From: an uncultured Bacilli bacterium
Lineage (GTDB): Bacteria > Bacillota_I > Bacilli_A > RF39 > UBA660
Direction of reading: 5' to 3'
Assembly (NCBI GenBank): GCA_947628325.1
Contig: CANQZL010000028.1
Coordinates: 1 to 12,003 of the forward strand
Length of the DNA stretch: 12,003 nucleotides
Positions 1 to 6,240 of this stretch are shown here, piece after piece (position 1 is the first letter of the stretch; the number at the start of each line of letters is the position of its first letter). The position numbers were made by a program, and so were the translations under genes. The notes under the pieces are model-generated. The model saw only the letters and a program-made list of their open reading frames with translations. It made no database searches and was not told the DNA's origin.

Positions 1-315
1 AGCCAAGGTCAAGATGATTTAACTGGAATATATAAATCAAATGATAATGGTAAAGGATATTGGCAAATTGGTACATTATCTGATTATGGTTATATTAAAG
101 CAGTAAATATAGACTATATAGACAATAATAAAGGTTCCTTAGTAGATAGAGTAGAAAAAGGAACTATTAAAGATAAGAATATGTATAATAAGATAAAAGA
201 AATAGAAGAATATATCTTAAATAATGATATGGAAAAAACATATGAATATTATAAAGACTTACCTGAAGAATATAAACAACTTTTAGATCTAATAAAAAAT
301 TGTAATAATATTTAA
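1..315 (+). CDS. 3' end of an unrecognised protein (partial, 104 residues visible)
   Basis: Frame 1 is open from the first base to a TAA at 313-315, so the 5' end lies outside the window. The visible part is polar, with many Asn, Asp, Lys and Tyr residues. The first half (near GYWQIGTLSDYGYIKAV) looks like beta strands; the second half (KIKEIEEYILNN, EEYKQLLDLIKNC) looks alpha-helical. There is no membrane segment and no motif that I recognise, so I assign no function. Codon use is as AT-rich as the rest of the window, and the reading frame is followed at once by a strong intrinsic terminator, both of which support a real gene. It belongs to a separate transcription unit from the ribosomal cluster. 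Confidence 0.75.
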   Translation, partial: SQGQDDLTGIYKSNDNGKGYWQIGTLSDYGYIKAVNIDYIDNNKGSLVDRVEKGTIKDKNMYNKIKEIEEYILNNDMEKTYEYYKDLPEEYKQLLDLIKNCNNI

Positions 316-326
316 AACTTAATTTT

Positions 327-359
327 GACACAATAAACAAACTATTGTGTCTTTTGTTA
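327..359 (+). terminator. Intrinsic terminator of the upstream gene
   Basis: A perfect 9-bp stem pairs GACACAATA (327-335) with TATTGTGTC (343-351) across a 7-nt loop (336-342). It is followed directly by TTTTGTT. It lies 11 nt after the stop codon of the partial gene, the expected place and orientation for a Rho-independent terminator, and separates that gene from the ribosomal operon. Confidence 0.85.
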
Positions 360-416
360 TAAATAATATAATGCTTATGAATATGAATAAGAAATAAAAA
401 GCCTATTACTTATTAA

Positions 417-488
417 AACGGATATTCATATAATACTGCAACAAAACAATGTGAAAAAATAAACATAGTTGATGCTGAAGAAAAATAA
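417..488 (+). pseudogene. Possible remnant of a gene C-terminus
   Basis: Between the two terminators one frame reads NGYSYNTATKQCEKI and on to a TAA at 486-488, 23 codons in all. It has no start codon, no ribosome binding site, and an in-frame TAA (414-416) just before it. The Gly-Tyr-x-Tyr-Asn...Lys-x-Cys-Glu pattern reads like real protein, similar in style to short Cys-containing tails of surface proteins, and it sits directly upstream of a second terminator. This fits the decayed end of a lost gene, but a chance open stretch in AT-rich DNA is almost as likely. Confidence 0.25.
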
Positions 489-501
489 AATTTAATAATA
501 T

Positions 502-540
502 AAAGAAATTAGAATTTAATAATAGTTCTAATTTTTTTTT
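502..540 (+). terminator. Second intrinsic terminator-like hairpin upstream of the S10 promoter
   Basis: AAATTAGAA (506-514) pairs perfectly with TTCTAATTT (526-534) across an 11-nt loop. The lower stem can extend through a G-T pair and A-T pairs (502-505 with 535-538). The right arm runs into nine T residues (532-540). It is A/T-rich and so weaker than the first terminator, but has the proper shape on the + strand. It would stop read-through before the S10 promoter, or end the gene that left the remnant at 417-488. Confidence 0.6.
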
Positions 541-559
541 GAAAAAATCAAATTTATGC

Positions 560-588
560 TTGATTTAACCAGGGTTTCTTGCTATAAT
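560..588 (+). promoter_or_regulatory. Sigma-A-type promoter of the S10 operon
   Basis: TTGATT (560-565) and TATAAT (583-588) are separated by 17 nt. TG at 580-581 adds the extended -10 element (TGnTATAAT). The -10 is a perfect consensus match and the -35 keeps the TTGA core. Transcription should start near 595-598, leaving an untranslated leader of about 125 nt before rpsJ. This is the only convincing promoter in the window and lies just after two terminators, as expected for the head of the ribosomal operon. Confidence 0.88.
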
Positions 589-595
589 TAAAAAC

Positions 596-721
596 GTATG
601 ACTGCAAAGATGTGTGAGGTTGCCGATACACTAGGCAAAGTTGTTAAACAACTAAAAATAATGGTCGGGTAATTTACACGGAGCAAGCCTATACTAGATA
701 TAGACGAAAGGAGGACATTAA
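596..721 (+). ncRNA. Structured 5' leader of the S10 operon (candidate autoregulatory RNA)
   Basis: The stretch from the predicted transcription start to rpsJ is noticeably less AT-rich than the intergenic DNA before it and is rich in complementary segments. AGGTTGC (617-623) can pair with GCAAGCCT (683-690, one bulged G), closing the domain. TTGCC (620-624) can instead pair with GGCAA (634-638), and TAGGC (632-636) with GCCTA (687-691), so the options compete. AGTTGT/ACAACT (639-644 with 648-653) and CTATA/TATAG (689-693 with 699-703) form local hairpins. The second lies just ahead of the AAAGGAGG ribosome binding site (707-714). No T-tract terminator lies in the leader, so control would more likely act on translation. 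The layout recalls leaders that precede rpsJ in other Firmicutes, from memory and not checked. Confidence 0.55.
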
Positions 722-1027
722 ATGTCAAGTAACAAAGTTCGTATTACTCTAAAAGCTTATGATCATCGTGTTTTAGATCAAGCTTGCGGAAGAATAGTTG
801 AAACTGTAAAAAGAACTGGAGGAGAAGTCGTTGGTCCAGTACCTCTACCTACTGATGTAGAAAAGGTTACTATTTTAAGAGCAGTACATAATTACAAAGA
901 CTCAAGAGAACAATTTGAAAGTCGTACTCATAAAAGACTAATCGACATCAAGAATCCAACTAAAGAGACTGTTGAAGCATTAACACACTTAGATATTCCA
1001 AGTGGTGTAGCTATTAACATAAAATAA
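722..1027 (+). CDS. rpsJ: 30S ribosomal protein S10 (uS10, NusE)
   Basis: S10 is a 30S head protein and, bound to NusB, part of the transcription antitermination complex. The 101-residue length is normal. Family blocks are in order: VRITLKAYDHRVLDQA (6-21), GPVPLPT (38-44), KDSREQFE (59-66), RTHKRLIDI (68-76) and the C-terminal IPSGVAINI. The long loop reads RAVHNYKDS (53-61); other Firmicutes generally have Lys at position 57, where this has Asn. The start is set by AAAGGAGG at 707-714, 7 nt before the ATG. It is the first gene of the operon, as in most bacteria. Confidence 0.98.
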   Translation: MSSNKVRITLKAYDHRVLDQACGRIVETVKRTGGEVVGPVPLPTDVEKVTILRAVHNYKDSREQFESRTHKRLIDIKNPTKETVEALTHLDIPSGVAINIK

Positions 1028-1049
1028 TAAAAATATACGGAGGTAAAAA

Positions 1050-1868
1050 ATGAAAGGAATCTTAGGACGTAAAGTCGGAATGACACAAGTCTTTACAAAA
1101 GACGGAAAACTTATTCCTGTAACAGTTGTATCAGTTGAACCTAATGTTATCACTCAAATTAAAACTGTTGAAAACGATGGCTATAACGCAATCCAACTAG
1201 CTACAGTAGAGAAAAAAGTTAAAAACGCTAGTAAAGCAAGTATTGGTCATGCTAAAAAAGCAAACACAACTCCTAAGCGCTACTTAAAAGAAATTCGTGA
1301 TTACGAAGGAACTTATAACTTAGGAGACACAATCAGCGCTGACATATTCACTGTTGGAGAATATGTTGACGTAACTGGAACAAGCAAAGGTAAGGGAACT
1401 GAAGGTGTAATCAAACGTTGGAATCAATCTAGAGGTCCAATGGCTCATGGTTCACGTTATCACAGAAGACCTGGTTCATTAGGAACTATGTTACCAATGC
1501 ACGTTTTAAAAGGTAAGAAATTACCTGGCCATATGGGTGGCGAAACAACAACAATCCAAAATCTAGAAATAATCGAAGTAAATGTTGCAGAAAATTACAT
1601 TTTAGTAAGTGGAAATATTCCAGGAGCTAAAAAATCTTTAGTTTTAATCAAATCAGCTATTAAGAAAAATGGTTCATCTGCTGAACCAAAAGAAGTTTTA
1701 ACTTATGAAGCTGAAACAGTTGTTGATGAAGTTGTAGAAAGCAATGAACCAGCAGAAGAAAAAGAAGTAGAAGCTCAAGAAGAAGTAGAAACTTCAACAG
1801 AAGCTGAAGAACAACCAGCAGAAGAAGTTGCTGAAGCTACAGAAGAAAACCAAGGAGAAAGTAATTAA
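1050..1868 (+). CDS. rplC: 50S ribosomal protein L3 (uL3) with acidic C-terminal extension
   Basis: L3 is an early-assembly 23S rRNA-binding protein whose central loop reaches towards the peptidyl transferase centre. Residues 1-206 are a complete L3: MKGILGRKVGMTQVF at the start, the WNQSRGPMAHGSRYHR block (124-139), PGSLG (141-145), and GKKLPGHMGGE (155-165), where His replaces the Gln that is methylated in E. coli. The core then ends with SLVLIKSAIKK. Bacterial L3 is normally about 205-215 residues; this one is 272. The extra 60 or so residues (about 211-272) are low complexity, with 23 Glu and 1 Asp against 2 Lys, and contain no domain I recognise. The start follows GGAGGT at 1039-1044. 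Codon use of the tail matches the core, so an in-frame addition is likelier than an assembly error. Confidence 0.97.
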   Translation: MKGILGRKVGMTQVFTKDGKLIPVTVVSVEPNVITQIKTVENDGYNAIQLATVEKKVKNASKASIGHAKKANTTPKRYLKEIRDYEGTYNLGDTISADIFTVGEYVDVTGTSKGKGTEGVIKRWNQSRGPMAHGSRYHRRPGSLGTMLPMHVLKGKKLPGHMGGETTTIQNLEIIEVNVAENYILVSGNIPGAKKSLVLIKSAIKKNGSSAEPKEVLTYEAETVVDEVVESNEPAEEKEVEAQEEVETSTEAEEQPAEEVAEATEENQGESN

Positions 1869-1892
1869 TTTACTTAAGAAAGGTGATCTAAA

Positions 1893-2516
1893 ATGGCAAA
1901 AATACAATTAATTAATATAAAAGGTGAAAAACTAAAAGATTTAACATTAGATGATAATGTTTGGAATATTGAAGCAAATGATATAGTTCTAAAAAAAGCT
2001 ATTAAATTACAATTAGCTGCAACAAGACAAGGAACTGCTAAAACTAAAACTCGTTCAGAAGTATCAGGTGGCGGTAGAAAACCTTGGAGACAAAAAGGTA
2101 CTGGTAGAGCTCGTCAAGGCTCTATTAGAGCTACACAATGGCGTGGCGGTGGAATCGCTGGTGGAGTTACACCAAGAGATTACACATTCGATATGAATAA
2201 AAAGGAAAGAGTATTGGCTTTAAAAAGTGCTTTATCACACAAATATCAAGATAAAGAACTTGTTGTTATCGATAGTATTAAATTAGATACATTAAAAACT
2301 AAAGCTGTTAAAGACCTTATTACAAACTTAAAATTAAACGGCAAAGTTTTATTTGTAACTGGTGAAGATAACGAAAATTTATATATGGCAACAAGAAATT
2401 TAGGTTATGCCTATAATATAAATGCAGATGAAATCAACTGCTATGACTTAGTAAATGCTGATTTATTAGTTGCTGATGAAGCTGCTATTGAAGTTATTGA
2501 AGGGGGACTTAAATAA
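1893..2516 (+). CDS. rplD: 50S ribosomal protein L4 (uL4)
   Basis: L4 binds 23S rRNA domain I and sends a long loop into the exit tunnel. The loop is intact and typical: QGTAKTKTRSEVSGGGRKPW (46-65), RQKGTGRARQGS (66-77) and QWRGGG (82-87). It includes the Gly-Thr-Gly at 69-71, where macrolide-resistance changes are known in streptococci; no such change is seen. The 207-residue length is normal. AAAGGTGAT (1879-1887) sets the start. In E. coli L4 represses its own operon through the leader; whether that holds for the leader at 596-721 is unknown. The stop overlaps the rplW start by one base (TAATG), implying translational coupling. Confidence 0.98.
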   Translation: MAKIQLINIKGEKLKDLTLDDNVWNIEANDIVLKKAIKLQLAATRQGTAKTKTRSEVSGGGRKPWRQKGTGRARQGSIRATQWRGGGIAGGVTPRDYTFDMNKKERVLALKSALSHKYQDKELVVIDSIKLDTLKTKAVKDLITNLKLNGKVLFVTGEDNENLYMATRNLGYAYNINADEINCYDLVNADLLVADEAAIEVIEGGLK

Positions 2517-2791
2517 TGAAGGATTATACTGATATTATTATTGCACCTGTAATTACAGAAAAATCTTCTGTTCAAGCAGAAGCAAATGTATATACTTTCA
2601 AAGTTGCTAAAGATGCTAACAAAATAGAAATTAAAAAAGCAATTGAAGAAGCATTTGGTGTTCATGTAGTAAAAATAAATACTTTAAACACTAAAGCAAA
2701 AAATAAAAGAGTTGGAAGATATACTGGAAAGACTAAAACTTATAAAAAAGCGTACATCACATTAGCTGATGGCGAAAAAATAGAATTATAG
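2516..2791 (+). CDS. rplW: 50S ribosomal protein L23 (uL23)
   Basis: L23 sits at the exit of the peptide tunnel, where it docks trigger factor and SRP. The 91-residue protein has the family opening DIIIAPVITEKS (6-17), the VYTFKVAKDANKIEIKKAIE helix-strand region, and the basic loop KAKNKRVGRYTGK before the closing strand KKAYITLADG. The ribosome binding site is the GGGGGA run in the last codons of rplD, and the ATG shares its first base with the rplD stop, so translation is probably coupled. Length is a few residues under the common 95 but nothing conserved is missing. Confidence 0.97.
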   Translation: MKDYTDIIIAPVITEKSSVQAEANVYTFKVAKDANKIEIKKAIEEAFGVHVVKINTLNTKAKNKRVGRYTGKTKTYKKAYITLADGEKIEL

Positions 2792-2807
2792 AAGGAGAGA
2801 AGAGATT

Positions 2808-3638
2808 ATGGCAATAAAGAAATATAACCCAACGACGAATGCTCGTCGTGGCATGACTACTTTAGCAAATACTGAAATAACTACTTCAACTCCTGAAAAA
2901 TCTTTAGTTGTATCTAAAGCCAAATCAGGTGGAAGAAACAACCAAGGTAAAATGACTGTTCGCCACATTGGTGGAGGAGCAAAACAAAAATACAGAATAA
3001 TAGATTTCAAAAGAGATAAAGTTGGAGTTACTGGTAAAGTAGCTACGATAGAATATGATCCAAATCGTAATGCTAATATTGCATTGATTAACTATCGTGA
3101 TGGTGAAAAAAGATATATTATTGCTCCAAAAGATTTAACTGTTGGAACAATTATTGAAAATGGTGAGAATGCTGATATTAAAGTTGGTAATGCTCTACCA
3201 TTATCCAACATTCCAGTAGGTACAACAATACATTGTATCGAATTACAACCAGGTGCTGGAGCTGCTCTATGTAGATCAGCTGGTACAAGTGCTCAAATAC
3301 TTGGTCGTGAAGACAAATATGTTTTAATTAGATTACAATCTGGTGAAACAAGAAAAGTATTAGGAACTTGTATGGCAACTGTTGGAGTTGTTGGAAACGA
3401 AGATTATGAATTAGTAAATTTAGGTAAAGCTGGACGTAAACGTCATCTAGGAATAAGACCTACAAACCGTGGTTCAGTTATGAACCCTAATGATCACCCA
3501 CATGGTGGTGGTGAAGGACGTACTCCAGTAGGACGTAAATCACCAATGACACCTTGGGGTAAAAAAGCTATGGGTGTTAAAACTCGTAATGCTAAGAAAA
3601 AATCTAACAAGCTAATTGTTAGTCGTAAGAAGAAATAG
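2808..3638 (+). CDS. rplB: 50S ribosomal protein L2 (uL2)
   Basis: L2 is one of the most conserved 50S proteins, needed for subunit joining and peptidyl transferase assembly. All of the family is present in 276 residues: the N-terminal SGGRNNQGKMTVRHIGGG region (40-57), the ELQPGAGAALCRSAG block (145-159), and the C-terminal SVMNPNDHPHGGGEGR (223-238) with His230, equivalent to the functionally important His229 of E. coli. The tail ends in VSRKKK. The start follows AAGGAG at 2792-2797. The TAG stop is part of the Shine-Dalgarno of the next gene. Confidence 0.99.
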   Translation: MAIKKYNPTTNARRGMTTLANTEITTSTPEKSLVVSKAKSGGRNNQGKMTVRHIGGGAKQKYRIIDFKRDKVGVTGKVATIEYDPNRNANIALINYRDGEKRYIIAPKDLTVGTIIENGENADIKVGNALPLSNIPVGTTIHCIELQPGAGAALCRSAGTSAQILGREDKYVLIRLQSGETRKVLGTCMATVGVVGNEDYELVNLGKAGRKRHLGIRPTNRGSVMNPNDHPHGGGEGRTPVGRKSPMTPWGKKAMGVKTRNAKKKSNKLIVSRKKK

Positions 3639-3651
3639 GAGGAAATAAATA

Positions 3652-3915
3652 ATGGCAAGAAGTTTAAAAAAAGGACCTTATGTTTTTGATAGATTACTTA
3701 AAAAGGTTCAAGAATTAAATAAAAATAATAAAAAAGAAGTTATTAAAACTTGGTCTCGTCGTTCAACTATTTATCCTGACTTCATAGGACATACAATAGC
3801 TGTTCATAACGGAAAAGAATTTATTCCAGTTTATATAACAGAAGATATGGTTGGACACAAATTAGGTGAATTTGCTTTAACTCGTAAATTCGGTGGCCAT
3901 GCTGGACAAAAGTAG
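3652..3915 (+). CDS. rpsS: 30S ribosomal protein S19 (uS19)
   Basis: S19 binds the 16S 3' domain in the 30S head, next to S13 and the A site. The 87-residue protein shows MARSLKKGPYVF (1-12), the TWSRRSTIYPDFIGHTI core (33-49), FIPVYITEDMVGHKLGEFA, and the closing TRKFGGHAG. It is about five residues shorter than the usual 92 because the basic C-terminal tail is trimmed. TAGGAGG (3636-3642), which overlaps the rplB stop, gives the start 9 nt later. Position between rplB and rplV is standard. Confidence 0.98.
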   Translation: MARSLKKGPYVFDRLLKKVQELNKNNKKEVIKTWSRRSTIYPDFIGHTIAVHNGKEFIPVYITEDMVGHKLGEFALTRKFGGHAGQK

Positions 3916-3932
3916 GAAGGAGACAATAAGTA

Positions 3933-4289
3933 ATGGAAACATACGCAATACATAAAGGTGCAATGATTGCTCCTCGTAAAGCAAGAATGACTCTTGACTT
4001 AGTAAGAGGAAAAGACGTTCAAACTGCCCAAGGTATTTTAGAAAATACCAATACAAAAGCAAGTAGATTAATTCTTAAAGTATTAAATTCTGCTGTTGCA
4101 AATGCTGTTAATAATTTCGGCGCTAATGAATCTGAACTTGTTATCTCTGAATGCTATATTAATCCAGGTCAAGTTTTAAAAAGAATTAAATTTGGCTCTA
4201 GAACAAAAGTTGATAGAAGAGACAAAAGAACAAGTCATATTACTGTAAAAGTATCTGATAACAAATCTGATAATAAGGAGGCAAAATAG
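3933..4289 (+). CDS. rplV: 50S ribosomal protein L22 (uL22), with divergent tunnel-loop tip
   Basis: L22 binds all 23S domains and sends a beta-hairpin along the exit tunnel next to L4. The globular part is canonical: MIAPRKARMTLDLVRGK (11-27) and the LNSAVANAVNN helix. The hairpin runs from LKRI (82-85) to KRTSHI (98-103), with the normal spacing, but the tip at 86-97 reads KFGSRTKVDRRD. Other bacteria have a near-invariant PRAxGRA pattern here (MPRAKGRA in E. coli). Length is unchanged, so it is substitution, not deletion. The start follows AAGGAG at 3917-3922. The C-terminal codons carry the AAGGAGG used by rpsC. Confidence 0.95.
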   Translation: METYAIHKGAMIAPRKARMTLDLVRGKDVQTAQGILENTNTKASRLILKVLNSAVANAVNNFGANESELVISECYINPGQVLKRIKFGSRTKVDRRDKRTSHITVKVSDNKSDNKEAK

Positions 4290-4290
4290 T

Positions 4291-4971
4291 ATGGGACAAA
4301 AAGTTAATCCAATCGGCCTAAGAGTAGGAGTTAACAAAGATTGGCAAGCAAACTGGTTTGCAAATAAAAAAGACTTTGGTGACCTTTTAAATAAAGACAA
4401 CAAAATCCGTAAATATCTAGCAAACAAAATGAAAGATGCTGCTGTTGCTGAAGTAGTTATCGAAAGAACTAACAAAAGAACAGAAGTAAAAATCTATACT
4501 GCTAAACCTGGTATTATTATCGGACATGGTGGAGAAGATATTGAAAAATTAAGAAATGAATTAAAGAAATTAGTAGATGAAGAAATCTATGTATCAATCA
4601 TCGAAGTAAAAAATCCAGATTTAAATGCTAAATTAGTAGCAGAACAAATCGCTGCTCAAATTGAAGCTCGTGCTCCATTTAGAAGTGCTCAAAAAAGAGC
4701 AATTAGAAATACTATGAAAGCAGGAGCTAAAGGAATCAAAACTGCAGTTTCAGGAAGACTTGGTGGAGCTGAAATGGCTCGTACTGAAGGATATACTGAA
4801 GGTACTGTTCCACTACATACTATAAGAGCTGATATTGATTTTGCCATCGCAGAAGCAAATACAACTTATGGTAAAATAGGTGTTAAAGTTTGGATTTACA
4901 AAGGTGAAATTCTTCCTACTAAAAAAGTAACGAAGGGAGATGTTAAAAATGTTGATGCCAAAAAGAACTAA
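4291..4971 (+). CDS. rpsC: 30S ribosomal protein S3 (uS3)
   Basis: S3 lines the mRNA entry channel and takes part in the ribosomal helicase. The 226-residue protein has MGQKVNPIGLRVGV at the N-terminus, a type II KH domain with the IIIGHGGEDI loop (GxxG form), and the C-terminal RNAPs family block: GIKTAVSGRLGGAEMART, then GTVPLHTIRADIDFA and GVKVWIYKGE. A short Lys/Asp-rich tail adds a few residues to the usual 215-220. The ribosome binding site AAGGAGG (4275-4281) lies in the end of rplV and the two genes are one base apart. The 3' end overlaps rplP by 23 nt. Confidence 0.98.
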   Translation: MGQKVNPIGLRVGVNKDWQANWFANKKDFGDLLNKDNKIRKYLANKMKDAAVAEVVIERTNKRTEVKIYTAKPGIIIGHGGEDIEKLRNELKKLVDEEIYVSIIEVKNPDLNAKLVAEQIAAQIEARAPFRSAQKRAIRNTMKAGAKGIKTAVSGRLGGAEMARTEGYTEGTVPLHTIRADIDFAIAEANTTYGKIGVKVWIYKGEILPTKKVTKGDVKNVDAKKN

Positions 4972-5383
4972 ATATCGTAAGCAACATCGTTTATCATACG
5001 AAGGCCGTGCTAAAGGTAATACTAAATTATCATTTGGAGAATTTGGTTTAATGGCTAATGAAGGTAGTTATATTACTGCTCAACAAATTGAAGCAGCTCG
5101 TATAGCTATGACACGTTATATGAAACGTGGAGGCCAAGTATGGATTAACATTTTCCCACATTTACCAATAACTAAGAAACCATTAGGTGTTCGTCAAGGT
5201 AAAGGTAAAGGAAACGTTGAACAATGGGTAGCCGTTGTTAAAAAAGGAAAAATTATGTTTGAAGTTGGTGGAGTAAACGAAGAAACAGCTAGAGAAGCTT
5301 TAAGACTTGCATCACACAAACTACCAATAACTTGCAAAATAGTTAAGAAAGAAGACAAGGGTGGTGAATCTAATGAAAGTTAA
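4949..5383 (+). CDS. rplP: 50S ribosomal protein L16 (uL16)
   Basis: L16 helps position the A-site tRNA acceptor arm and L27 on the 50S subunit. Three in-frame ATGs occur at 4940, 4949 and 4955. I chose 4949 because it gives the family N-terminus MLMPKRTKYRK and lies 9 nt after AAGGGAG (4933-4939); the ATG at 4940 is too close to that site. This gives 144 residues, the normal length. Visible blocks are GRAKGNT (19-25), LSFGEFGL (27-34), GGQVWINIFPH (61-71) and GVRQGKGKGNVEQWVAVV (80-97). Arg82 aligns with the Arg81 hydroxylated in E. coli, with Gln in place of the neighbouring Met. It overlaps rpsC by 23 nt and rpmC by 11 nt. Confidence 0.97.
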   Translation: MLMPKRTKYRKQHRLSYEGRAKGNTKLSFGEFGLMANEGSYITAQQIEAARIAMTRYMKRGGQVWINIFPHLPITKKPLGVRQGKGKGNVEQWVAVVKKGKIMFEVGGVNEETAREALRLASHKLPITCKIVKKEDKGGESNES

Positions 5384-5585
5384 TGAAGTAGTAAAAGAAC
5401 TAAGAGCTTTATCTGATGAAGAATTAGTTTCAAAAATCAAAGAATCTAAAAAAGAATTATTTGACTTAAGACTAAAACAATCAACTGGTTCATTAGAAAA
5501 ACCATCAAGAATTCGTGAACTAAGAAAAAATGTTGCTAGAATGCAAACAATACTAAAAGAAAGAGAAAATGGAGGCGAAAAATAA
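5373..5585 (+). CDS. rpmC: 50S ribosomal protein L29 (uL29)
   Basis: L29 is a small two-helix protein next to L23 at the tunnel exit. Starting at the ATG at 5373 gives MKVNEVVKELRALSDEEL and 70 residues, close to the usual 65-70. A GTG 12 nt upstream is in frame but is itself part of the Shine-Dalgarno-like AAGGGTGGTGA (5358-5368), so it is not the start. The KELFDLRLKQSTGSLEKPSR segment is the family signature, followed by the second helix ending in LKERENGGEK. It overlaps the end of rplP by 11 nt and touches rpsQ by one base (TAATG), so translation is probably coupled on both sides. Confidence 0.96.
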   Translation: MKVNEVVKELRALSDEELVSKIKESKKELFDLRLKQSTGSLEKPSRIRELRKNVARMQTILKERENGGEK

Positions 5586-5845
5586 TGGAAGAAACTAAAA
5601 GAACATCATTAATCGGTAAAGTTGTAAGTGCTAAAAACGATAAAACTATTACTGTTTTAGTTGAAACATATAAAAAGCATCCACTTTATGGAAAAAGAGT
5701 TAAATACTCAAAAAAATATACAGCTCATGATGAGCTAAATAAAGCTAAAGAAGGAGATACAGTTAAGATTACTAGTACAAGACCATTATCTAAAACAAAG
5801 AGATATGAACTTGCTGAGGTACTAGTTGAGGCTGTAATCCTATAG
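5585..5845 (+). CDS. rpsQ: 30S ribosomal protein S17 (uS17)
   Basis: S17 is an OB-fold protein that binds the 5' domain of 16S rRNA early in assembly. In 86 residues it shows SLIGKVVSAKNDKTITVLVE (8-27), the HPLYGK...KKYTAHDE block, and EGDTVKITSTRPLSKTKRYE, the usual order. Its ATG shares one base with the rpmC stop, and the ribosome binding site GGAGG lies in the last codons of rpmC. Length and context are ordinary for Firmicutes. Confidence 0.98.
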   Translation: MEETKRTSLIGKVVSAKNDKTITVLVETYKKHPLYGKRVKYSKKYTAHDELNKAKEGDTVKITSTRPLSKTKRYELAEVLVEAVIL

Positions 5846-5856
5846 GAGGTATCATT

Positions 5857-6225
5857 ATGGTAATGCAAGAATCAAGACTTAAAGTTGCTGATAACTCTGG
5901 TGCTCGTGAATTACTAGTAATTAGAGTAGTTGGCGGAAGTAAAGTTAAAAGTGGTAACATTGGTGATATCGTAGTTGGAACAGTAAAAAAAGCTATTCCA
6001 AATAGTAATGTTCCAAAAGGAAAAGTTGTTAAAGCAGTAATCGTTAGAACAGTAAAAGGTGTTAGAAGATCTGATGGATCATACATTAAATTTGATGATA
6101 ATGCATGTGTTTTAATCAGAGAAGATAAGAGTCCAATCGGAACTAGAGTTTTAGGACCTGTTGCTCGTGAACTTCGTGAAAAAGATTTTATGAAAATTGT
6201 TTCACTTGCACCTGAAGTATTATAG
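5857..6225 (+). CDS. rplN: 50S ribosomal protein L14 (uL14)
   Basis: L14 lies on the 50S interface beside L3 and L19, forms bridge B8, and is the docking point of the silencing factor RsfS. The 122-residue protein is highly conserved: QESRLKVADNSGARELL (4-20), GDIVVGTVKKAIPNSNVPKG, VIVRTVKGVRRSDGSYI, and the end GPVARELREKDFMKIVSLAPEVL block. AGGAGGT (5844-5850) overlaps the rpsQ stop and gives a 6-nt spacing. In many bacteria this gene begins the spc operon; here no promoter or terminator separates it from rpsQ, so it is in the same transcript. Confidence 0.99.
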   Translation: MVMQESRLKVADNSGARELLVIRVVGGSKVKSGNIGDIVVGTVKKAIPNSNVPKGKVVKAVIVRTVKGVRRSDGSYIKFDDNACVLIREDKSPIGTRVLGPVARELREKDFMKIVSLAPEVL

Positions 6226-6240
6226 GAAGGAACTATCAAT

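Noticed and set aside
4176..4475. Minus-strand open frames opposite rplV/rpsC and other genes (2441-2665, 2786-3010, 9005-9262, 11779-11985)
   Set aside because: All sit inside strongly supported + strand genes and look like antisense shadows without family features.
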